Below, piece after piece: positions 58,425 through 64,000 of a DNA stretch of 64,000 nucleotides. Under the pieces are notes generated by a model. That model saw only the letters and a list, made by a program, of their open reading frames with translations, was not told the origin of the DNA and did no database searches. This stretch comes from a virus. A program made the translations under genes and the position numbers. The DNA lies in the IMG/VR virus record IMGVR_UViG_3300042479_000727, positions 1 through 64,000 of that record. One strand, given 5' to 3'. Each line of letters begins with the position of its first letter. Within the stretch, counting starts at the first letter, position 1.

Positions 58425-58453
58425 TTAGCAGGGTTCGAAATTTGTGTTAAAAT
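58425..58453 (+). promoter_or_regulatory. Possible sigma-70 promoter TTAGCA-N17-TAAAAT
   Basis: TTAGCA at 58425-58430, 17-base spacer, TAAAAT at 58448-58453. Weaker -35 match than the others. The leader carries TTAGGAAAT before the ATG at 58473, and the site precedes the gp62 cluster. Confidence 0.45.
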
Positions 58454-58472
58454 TTATAGATTAGGAAATAAA

Positions 58473-58733
58473 ATGGGAAAATTAACACCAAGTGCTACAT
58501 ATATCTACGAACGCAACGGCGAAGAAATCTATGCCAGAGAAGTTGGTAAATTAGAACGAACGATGATTGGAAAATATATCGACCCATTTAACGAAAATAT
58601 AACCATCAATTATGAGTTAGAAAATACTTGGAAAGATATTTTAAGAGAATCTCGGACGAATCCCACTTTACAAGAAGCCCTAGAACGTGTTAAAATATTG
58701 TATCACTTGAGCAAAGACCATGGCCAAAAATAA
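58473..58733 (+). CDS. Small conserved hypothetical protein before gp62
   Basis: 86 residues. LTPSATYIYERNGEEIYARE, then RTMIGKYIDPF, and a helical end with LQEALERVKILYHLSKDHGQ. Small proteins with this start are common in T4-like marine phages near replication genes, but no function is known to me. It overlaps the gp62 start by 14 bases. Confidence 0.65.
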   Translation: MGKLTPSATYIYERNGEEIYAREVGKLERTMIGKYIDPFNENITINYELENTWKDILRESRTNPTLQEALERVKILYHLSKDHGQK

Positions 58734-59199
58734 ACACGTAGATCTATTCAAAGATATCATACCCTGTGTTGATCAGGGAATCAAAGAACTCTGGGACGCT
58801 GCCACAGAAGAAGGCCGAAAAGAAATCAAAGGAGATCTGTGGAATCTCAACAGATATATCAGCAGTGTATCGGGCTCTGATAGAGAAATACAAGAACACT
58901 ATCTGCTCACTGTAAATCAATACTACAACAAAAACTGGGCCAACATTAGCCAACACCCTAAACTGCAATGGCTGACATTAGTGGCTTGCAGTCACGAATC
59001 TAAAGCCAAACAGTTTCATGAATGGATTCCTCTGAAAAAAGAAAAGAACAGGAAAGAAGAATTTCTTGCCACGATATTTCCAACTATGAAAAGGGCAGAC
59101 ATTGCTACACTTGCAGCCATCACTACAGATCGAGAAATCAAAGACTATTGTCAAACCCTTGGATGGGACAAAAAAGAAGTCAATGCAATTAAATTTTAA
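58720..59199 (+). CDS. gp62: gp62 clamp-loader small subunit
   Basis: 159 residues. FKDIIPCVDQGIKELWDAAT, then GRKEIKGDLWNLNRYISSVS (the G-D-L-x-x-L-N-R motif), ILTVNQYY-like LLTVNQYYNKNWANISQHPK, then LQWLTLVAC, match cyanophage-type gp62. It forms the clamp loader with gp44, which loads gp45 on primed DNA; neither partner is in this window. The end overlaps the next gene. Confidence 0.8.
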   Translation: MAKNKHVDLFKDIIPCVDQGIKELWDAATEEGRKEIKGDLWNLNRYISSVSGSDREIQEHYLLTVNQYYNKNWANISQHPKLQWLTLVACSHESKAKQFHEWIPLKKEKNRKEEFLATIFPTMKRADIATLAAITTDREIKDYCQTLGWDKKEVNAIKF

Positions 59200-59866
59200 G
59201 TGCGAACATTGCAATAAATTATTTGCCAAAGAAAAAACTTTGGTAGTGCATATTTGTGAACAAAAGCGTCGCCATCTTAGCCGCAATGAAAAACATGTGC
59301 TAATGGGATTGTTGACATTCCAAAGATTCTATCAGCTCACACAAAAAGCACAACAGCCCAAGACCTTTGAAGAGTTTGCCACTTCTAGTTTCTATACAGC
59401 CTTTGTGAAATTTGGCAGTTTCTTGGTTAATACAGCGCCTATATATCCTGAGCGATTTGTAGACTACGTGGTCAAGAGCGGAGTTAAACTAGATCATTGG
59501 TGCAGAGATGAATTGTATCAAAGCTATATCGCAGATTTAATCAAAGTAGAGCCTGCTGATGGTGCCATACAACGCAGTATCATGACCATGATGTCATGGG
59601 CGGAATCAAACTCTGCAGCATGGGAACATTATTTTGCCTATGTAAATCTAAACAGAGCCACTCATGATATCAAAGAAGGATTAGTAAGTCCTTGGATGAT
59701 ATTGAATACTCGATCAGGCAAAGAAATGTTGACCCGCATGAACGATGAACAATTAGAAATCATCGGGCCTATGATAGATCCTCAGTTTTGGTTGCGTAGA
59801 TTTAAAGCTCTGCCAGCAGATCATGAATTAGTAAAAGATGTCATCAAGGAGGCCAAAATACTGTGA
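59183..59866 (+). CDS. Zinc-finger protein of the clamp-loader cluster
   Basis: 227 residues from ATG 59183, overlapping gp62 by 17 bases; longer readings would be gp62 shadow. FKCEHCNKLFAKEKTLVVHI (C7, C10, H23, C25) is a zinc finger. FQRFYQLTQKAQQPKTFEEF, FARFG-like AFVKFGSFLVNTAPIYPERF, KVEPADGAIQRSIMTMMSWA, and IDPQFWLRRFKALPADHELV are helical segments of a protein conserved in marine T4-like phages. Possibly DNA- or RNA-binding; role unknown. Confidence 0.7.
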   Translation: MQLNFKCEHCNKLFAKEKTLVVHICEQKRRHLSRNEKHVLMGLLTFQRFYQLTQKAQQPKTFEEFATSSFYTAFVKFGSFLVNTAPIYPERFVDYVVKSGVKLDHWCRDELYQSYIADLIKVEPADGAIQRSIMTMMSWAESNSAAWEHYFAYVNLNRATHDIKEGLVSPWMILNTRSGKEMLTRMNDEQLEIIGPMIDPQFWLRRFKALPADHELVKDVIKEAKIL

Positions 59867-60060
59867 CTGAAGAAAACAAACAAGAATTAATTTCTAGTGA
59901 TGACATAGATATAGAAGTAATGACTACAGAAGAAGATAGTGAACACTGTGTATATGTTAAATTTTCAAACTTTGCAGATGAAGAATCTGCAGAAGAATAT
60001 GCAGCATTTTTAGCAGAGACACTTCCGTTGTTGCTATTCGAAACAACAAGGATGCAGTAA
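59863..60060 (+). CDS. Small conserved hypothetical protein, GTG start
   Basis: 65 residues from GTG 59863. ISSDDIDIEVMTTEEDSEHC, YVKFSNFADEESAEEYAAFL, ETLPLLLFETT. A single small alpha/beta domain. Similar short proteins appear in the same place in T4-like marine phages. The stop overlaps the next ATG (TAATG). Confidence 0.65.
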   Translation: MTEENKQELISSDDIDIEVMTTEEDSEHCVYVKFSNFADEESAEEYAAFLAETLPLLLFETTRMQ

Positions 60061-60272
60061 TGTCAAGACAACTCATAGACGGAACCACAGTTCAAGAATA
60101 CAATACGGCAGTAGAATTAACAATTACAACTAAATGCCCAGAGAAATGGTTGTTGGTTGATAGAGAGACTGGCGAGATATATACTCCTTACACCACACCC
60201 GGGCCTAGACAGTGGAAGAAGATAGACTATGCTACATGGACTCCACCCGCAGAGATCAAAAACAATGCCTGA
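60060..60272 (+). CDS. Small conserved hypothetical protein
   Basis: 70 residues. QLIDGTTVQEYNTAVELTIT, KCPEKWLLVDRETGEIYTPY, GPRQWKKIDYATW. Looks like an all-beta small domain. Same neighbourhood in other T4-like phages by memory; function unknown. It overlaps the DnaE-like gene by 8 bases. Confidence 0.65.
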   Translation: MSRQLIDGTTVQEYNTAVELTITTKCPEKWLLVDRETGEIYTPYTTPGPRQWKKIDYATWTPPAEIKNNA

Positions 60273-60843
60273 TATCGACATAGACTTTGTAGACAGAGCC
60301 CATGCTCTAAAGTTATTCAAGCATGTGCCAGCCAGCCGTGTTGACAACGAAACTCTGACCAAACACAACACCGGTGTGTATTTACATAGTGTTCCAATGA
60401 ATGCTGAGAAAGCTGTGTGCAGTATACCATACGATCATGCAGCAGCCGAAGAATATTTCAAGATTGATTTTTTAAATGTTGGCATTTACAAAGGTGTTCG
60501 AGATGAGGCGCACCTTATTCAACTCATGGAGACTGAGCCATTATGGGATCTACTACAAGACGAAGAGTTTATCCAGAATCTGTTTCATGTGAACGGTCAT
60601 GGATCTATACTAAGAAAGATGGAACCAAAATCTATCGAACAACTAGCAGCCGTTTTAGCGATGATCCGACCAGCGAAACGTTATCTGATTGGGAAAGAAT
60701 GGACCACGGTGATGACGGAAGTTTGGACGAAACCCGACAATGAAGAATATTTCTTCAAACAATCGCATGCCACTGCCTATGCTGTAGCTATTGTGGTGCA
60801 GATGAATTTGATCTGTGAGCAGATCAGTTACGGGTATAGTTAA
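60265..60843 (+). CDS. Miniature DnaE-like (C-family polymerase-derived) protein
   Basis: 192 residues from ATG 60265. MPDIDIDFVDR (D3, D5, D7) matches the first catalytic strand of DNA polymerase III alpha, KHNTGVYLHSVP (33-44) the following H-x-x-G-V-x segment, YFKIDFLNVG (64-73, D68) the second catalytic Asp strand, SIEQLAAVLAMIRPA (123-137) the fingers segment, and FFKQSHATAYAVAIVVQMNL (163-182) the late SHA-x-AYA helix. These motifs span over 400 residues in bacterial DnaE. So it is a compressed relative, and whether it polymerises DNA is not known. It stands in the replication cluster. Confidence 0.75.
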   Translation: MPDIDIDFVDRAHALKLFKHVPASRVDNETLTKHNTGVYLHSVPMNAEKAVCSIPYDHAAAEEYFKIDFLNVGIYKGVRDEAHLIQLMETEPLWDLLQDEEFIQNLFHVNGHGSILRKMEPKSIEQLAAVLAMIRPAKRYLIGKEWTTVMTEVWTKPDNEEYFFKQSHATAYAVAIVVQMNLICEQISYGYS

Positions 60844-61604
60844 TGTTTTTTCAAGATGTAGAATTAATTTCTAGACCAAACGGTAGAGAAAAAGTAATTT
60901 TTCAATGTGATGAGAATTATTTTATAAATTATGGAATTTATAATTTATTTTCTTGCGACAATCACGGTCACGACGTTCATTTACATTTAATAAATCCTTC
61001 CGATTTACTACTTGAGCAAATTAAAAATTTAAAATTATCAATCGATCTTTCAATTAGTAAAGAGAAGTTAACAACTACAAATATTAATTTTTATAAACTA
61101 AAAAGTTATTATTTTTGTTCGAGATATTTTATTTCTAATCTATTGTTCGAACAAAATTTAATTTCTAAAGCATACATAGTAGACGCAGATATTATTTTTA
61201 ATGAAAGAATAAATTTTGACAATAGCGTAGAGTTGGGTATTCTATATTATCCACAGTATGATACTTTGTGGAAGAAAACCGGAGCTAATTTTCTTTATGT
61301 TACTGACAAAAGAAAAAACTTTATAAAAAATATTGTAAATTTATACAACGAAAAAATTCAACATATTCCGTTTGAAACTATTACCGAAAATATGGAAAAA
61401 CTGCAAAGAGCGAATATGTATGGATTAGATCAGGTCTGCATGTCGGAACTAATAACTCAAGAACACGATTTTTTTAATTTGTGCAATTTAGAAAATTTTG
61501 TAACTAAAAAGCAAGATTCTAAGATTTGGTCTCTAACAGGTCCTTGGAAAAAGAATCCCGATATAAAAAAATTATTAGAAAAACAAGTTAACCGATCTTT
61601 CTAA
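60843..61604 (+). CDS. GT8-like glycosyltransferase (AT-rich)
   Basis: 253 residues. REKVIFQCDENYFINYGIYN, HDVHLHLINPSD, KAYIVDADIIFNERI (metal motif DAD, 114-116), and MYGLDQVCMSELITQEHD are the GT8-like order also seen in the 57736 gene. It is clearly more AT-rich than its neighbours, which suggests recent arrival. It begins on the last base of the DnaE-like stop and converges with the 61588 gene. Confidence 0.7.
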   Translation: MFFQDVELISRPNGREKVIFQCDENYFINYGIYNLFSCDNHGHDVHLHLINPSDLLLEQIKNLKLSIDLSISKEKLTTTNINFYKLKSYYFCSRYFISNLLFEQNLISKAYIVDADIIFNERINFDNSVELGILYYPQYDTLWKKTGANFLYVTDKRKNFIKNIVNLYNEKIQHIPFETITENMEKLQRANMYGLDQVCMSELITQEHDFFNLCNLENFVTKKQDSKIWSLTGPWKKNPDIKKLLEKQVNRSF

Positions 61605-61959
61605 CTAGAGTAATCGACTTACGCTTGATTCGTTTGACAATAATGTCATTTAAACTAGTGCAGGGACCGTGCATGAGTTTGACATCTTTAGTTGAAAAAT
61701 TTCTAATTACGTATCGAAATTCAATGATTTCTCTGGCCAAGAAAATGTTGATAGGAATTTGCCTGTTCGACTCCCACCACCAGGCTTCGCCTAGTTCTAG
61801 AAATCGCTGTTTTTCCTCGTCTGTTTTTATCATAGAATAGTCATACATACTAGTGACTTGAGCATCTTGGTTAATAATGATGCCCACATATTCATGGTTA
61901 ACATGCACTATAACACTGATAAAGGGAAAATTTTCTTGTAGGTTAGTTGTTATTCTCAT
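61588..61959 (-). CDS. Conserved hypothetical protein
   Basis: 123 residues. FPFISVIVHVNHEYVGIIIN, EKQRFLELGEAWWWESNRQI, PINIFLAREIIEFRYVIRNF, STKDVKLMHGPCTSLNDIIV with RIKRKSITLVRKIG. I know this pattern from T4-like marine phages, where it is unnamed. The basic C-terminus could bind nucleic acid. It is on the minus strand between two plus-strand genes, with no late box on its own strand. Confidence 0.7.
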   Translation of the reverse strand: MRITTNLQENFPFISVIVHVNHEYVGIIINQDAQVTSMYDYSMIKTDEEKQRFLELGEAWWWESNRQIPINIFLAREIIEFRYVIRNFSTKDVKLMHGPCTSLNDIIVKRIKRKSITLVRKIG

Positions 61960-61962
61960 TCG

Positions 61963-61969
61963 ATAAATA
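61963..61969 (+). promoter_or_regulatory. T4-type late promoter of the structural gene
   Basis: ATAAATA, then CTGCTAAAGG in a 21-base leader before the ATG at 61991. Confidence 0.7.
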
Positions 61970-61990
61970 CTGCTAAAGGTCCGTTAGTGT

Positions 61991-63073
61991 ATGCAATTTA
62001 ATCCTGTTTATTTATATGTCAACAAACTCGATGTATTTACCACCCCGGCGGACACTTGGTCAACTGAGAGGTATCGCAGAGTGTATAACAGAAATCTAAA
62101 AATATTTCGAGGTGTTGATAATCGCATTGACATCCAAGTTCGTAATAGTGATCAAAAGGCCAGCAACATTGCGGGCAGCACTTTGGTATTTAATCTCGTC
62201 AGTCAAGACACTAAAGATTTAGTGCTACAAAAAGACTTCACTGCTATGGATCTTGCTACCGGCAAGGTCACTGTGATTGTTACTGCCGACGAACTGCTGG
62301 ATCTTAATACAGGATTCTATAACTACAGCATAGTCAAAGAAGTTCGATCTACAGTAGACAGCACAGACTATATAGTAAATTCTAAAATGCCTTTATATAT
62401 GGACAGCCAATATGATACTATAGGCACCTTAGAAATCACTGGCGATGTATACGGCGGGGTAGCAGACAGTGTAATAGTAGACACATTTAATTATACCAAT
62501 CCTTTCACTCAAGGTGCCACTGATCCTCAACCATTTTACACCAGTGCTATTATAGATGCTCGTCCTAAAACATCGCCAGCCTATCCTATTCACACATTTC
62601 AATTTTACTCTACTAATTACAAAGGCACAGTAGAGATACAGGCCAGTTTAGACGATCAAGGAGCCACACCAAGAGAGACTAAATGGATCACAGTGTCTAC
62701 CGTGGATCTTGATACCGAACAGTATAAAAACGTCACAGGCAAGTATAATTGGTTTAGAATCAAACACACTCCAGGCGAAATTTCCAGCGTCGCAAGATTT
62801 ACCATAGCTCAAACTCTTCTACTAACATATAATGTTACTATTGGTGAGATTGGCAAAGGTTATGATGTAGGTGATATTATTGTCATCACAGGTAATAAAT
62901 TGGGTGGAGAATTGGGAACCAATGATCTCACTATCACGGTTTCTGCTGTTAATGCAGACGGCGGCATTACTGGATTTACATATACCGGCCTTTCATATAA
63001 TGGAGTCAAAACATTTGTGTTAAATGACTCTAATATTCCTGTTGGAACCATTGACAAGATACTGTATAGATAG
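61991..63073 (+). CDS. Tail-fibre/baseplate-type structural protein
   Basis: 360 residues. FNPVYLYVNKLDVFTTPADT at the start, then all-beta domains (FRGVDNRIDIQVRNSDQKAS, FTQGATDPQPFYTSAIIDAR). A C-terminal unit at about 62845-63000 (IGKGYDVGDIIVITGNKLGG, NDLTITVSAVN) also occurs in the giant fibre protein near 3650-3790. A long-tail-fibre or baseplate-linked virion protein is likely. A consensus sigma-70 promoter overlaps its last codons. Confidence 0.65.
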   Translation: MQFNPVYLYVNKLDVFTTPADTWSTERYRRVYNRNLKIFRGVDNRIDIQVRNSDQKASNIAGSTLVFNLVSQDTKDLVLQKDFTAMDLATGKVTVIVTADELLDLNTGFYNYSIVKEVRSTVDSTDYIVNSKMPLYMDSQYDTIGTLEITGDVYGGVADSVIVDTFNYTNPFTQGATDPQPFYTSAIIDARPKTSPAYPIHTFQFYSTNYKGTVEIQASLDDQGATPRETKWITVSTVDLDTEQYKNVTGKYNWFRIKHTPGEISSVARFTIAQTLLLTYNVTIGEIGKGYDVGDIIVITGNKLGGELGTNDLTITVSAVNADGGITGFTYTGLSYNGVKTFVLNDSNIPVGTIDKILYR

Positions 63074-63079
63074 TATACT
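63051..63079 (+). promoter_or_regulatory. Consensus sigma-70 promoter TTGACA-N17-TATACT of primase, leaderless
   Basis: TTGACA at 63051-63056, 17-base spacer, TATACT at 63074-63079, six bases to the ATG at 63086. The stretch TATACTTG before the ATG is the same as at 48069. The -35 box and spacer lie within the preceding gene. Confidence 0.85.
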
Positions 63080-63085
63080 TGTAGT

Positions 63086-64000
63086 ATGACTCTTGTCGTT
63101 GATAAATTTCGAACACTGCTCCCACCTCGTGCTAAATCGAGCCCATCAGGATGGACATCATTCAATGCACCCTGCTGTCAACATCGAGGGCATAGTCCTG
63201 ATACTCGCAAACGTGCCGGCATAAGATTTGACGGTGATGGTGTAATCTATAACTGTTTCAATTGCAAATTTACCACAGGGTGGCAACCTGGTAGCACCAT
63301 AGGCGAAAAGATGAAAACGCTGTGCAGATGGTTAGGCGCCAGCGAAGACACTATTAAAGAACTAGTGTTCGAAGCCATGAGAACAGAAGGCGATGATTAC
63401 CGCCCAGAACACCAGGAAATCAAGCTAGAATTCACAGACAAACAATTACCAGAGGGTGCAATGCCTTTGTTAGAATGGCTAGATGCTAAATTAACTACTG
63501 AAGAAGAGCAAAAGTTAGTAGAAGTTGTTGAATATGTAGTTAGTAGAGGATACGATCCCACTAGCGAAAACTTCTACTGGAGTCCCGCACCAGGATATGT
63601 TGATAGAGTAATTATTCCCTTTAGGTGGCAAGGACGTATTGTAGGTAATACTGCAAGAAAAGTAACTGCCGGAAAACCTAAATATCTATCAGATCAGCAT
63701 CCTCATTTTGTTTTCAATTTTGATCAACAAAAAGAAAATCAGAAGTATATATTTGTGTGTGAAGGCCCGTTTGATGCCTTGGCCATTGACGGTGTAGCCC
63801 TTCTTACCAACGAGATTGCCGAACAACAAAGTAGAATAATTAACAGTCTAGGTGCAGAAGTTATTGTGATCCCAGACCAAGATCGAGCAGGATTGGTGTT
63901 GTATGATCGTGCAGCAGAACTTGGTTGGTCAGTGGCTATACCAAATTGGGATGCCGATGTCAAAGATGTAGCAGATGCAGTATATCGTTATGGGAAGTTA
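63086..64000 (+). CDS. gp61: gp61-like DNA primase (3' partial)
   Basis: At least 305 residues; the frame runs off the window end. C30, C31, H33 and later C57-x2-C60 (around NAPCCQHRGHSP and YNCFNCKFTTG) form the zinc-binding head. RVIIPFRWQGRIVGNTARKV precedes the TOPRIM fold: VCEGPFDALAIDGVALLT and IVIPDQDRAGLVLYDRAAEL carry the catalytic Glu and the D-x-D. Like T4 gp61 it would make RNA primers for lagging-strand synthesis with helicase gp41. Leaderless early promoter in front. Confidence 0.9.
   Translation, partial: MTLVVDKFRTLLPPRAKSSPSGWTSFNAPCCQHRGHSPDTRKRAGIRFDGDGVIYNCFNCKFTTGWQPGSTIGEKMKTLCRWLGASEDTIKELVFEAMRTEGDDYRPEHQEIKLEFTDKQLPEGAMPLLEWLDAKLTTEEEQKLVEVVEYVVSRGYDPTSENFYWSPAPGYVDRVIIPFRWQGRIVGNTARKVTAGKPKYLSDQHPHFVFNFDQQKENQKYIFVCEGPFDALAIDGVALLTNEIAEQQSRIINSLGAEVIVIPDQDRAGLVLYDRAAELGWSVAIPNWDADVKDVADAVYRYGKL

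Noticed and set aside
58421-58450. GGTTCGAA sequence resembling a tRNA T-loop
   Set aside because: The flanking bases cannot form the five-pair T-stem (GCAGG against TTTGT), and no acceptor or anticodon stem is found. It overlaps a likely promoter instead.
1-64000. CRISPR arrays, integrase, insertion sequences, tRNA genes, photosynthesis genes
   Set aside because: I found no regular short repeats, no recombinase motifs and no tRNA-like folds; no gap between genes exceeds 300 bases. Host assignment is left open.

Overview
This window is a piece of a T4-like (contractile-tailed) bacteriophage genome. It carries recognisable T4 core genes: neck gp13 and gp14, tail completion gp15, tail sheath gp18, tail tube gp19, head completion gp4, terminase gp16 and gp17, ssDNA-binding gp32, UvsX, UvsW, clamp-loader gp62 and primase gp61. 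The DNA is AT-rich, genes are packed with 4-base overlaps, and many genes carry a T4 late-type promoter (TATAAATA-like). The style matches marine or freshwater T4-like phages. No photosynthesis genes, tRNAs, integrase or CRISPR arrays are visible, so the host is unknown. One small secreted Ala/Pro/Lys-rich protein (37415) looks proteobacterial. Portal, major capsid, DNA polymerase and sliding clamp genes are not in this window.

Layout. (1) 1-8329: tail-fibre or adhesin genes, including a very large partial fibre protein with a beta-propeller, and a glycine-rich adhesin. (2) 8338-19058: an island of Fe(II)/2-oxoglutarate oxygenase-like genes. It consists of five minus-strand genes, a large fibre protein with collagen-like and cupredoxin-like parts, and seven plus-strand genes that include a degenerate rubrerythrin. 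(3) 19066-37262: neck, tail, head-completion and packaging genes, with one FkbM-type methyltransferase inserted between gp4 and gp16. (4) 37263-40910: gp32, UvsX and a possible UvsY, with strong terminators around gp32. (5) 40943-58419: a glycan-building island with a cytidylyltransferase-cupin fusion, at least nine glycosyltransferase-like genes, methyltransferases, and a three-enzyme nucleotide-sugar pathway (4,6-dehydratase, RmlD-type reductase, FnlC/WbjD-type 2-epimerase). UvsW sits in its middle. (6) 58473-60843: clamp loader gp62, a zinc-finger protein and a miniature DnaE-like protein. (7) 60843-64000: a glycosyltransferase, a structural protein and primase gp61 (cut by the window end).

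Two themes stand out. First, transcription and translation starts coincide. At nine genes the late -10 box ends 4-6 bases before the start codon, and two consensus sigma-70 promoters place +1 on the A of ATG, which predicts leaderless mRNAs. Second, the window has an unusual load of chemistry genes (hydroxylases, sugar synthesis, glycosyl and methyl transfer) beside adhesin genes. This suggests that the phage modifies its own fibres or the host surface glycan.

All family calls come from motif reading by eye and memory of the families. No database search was run.
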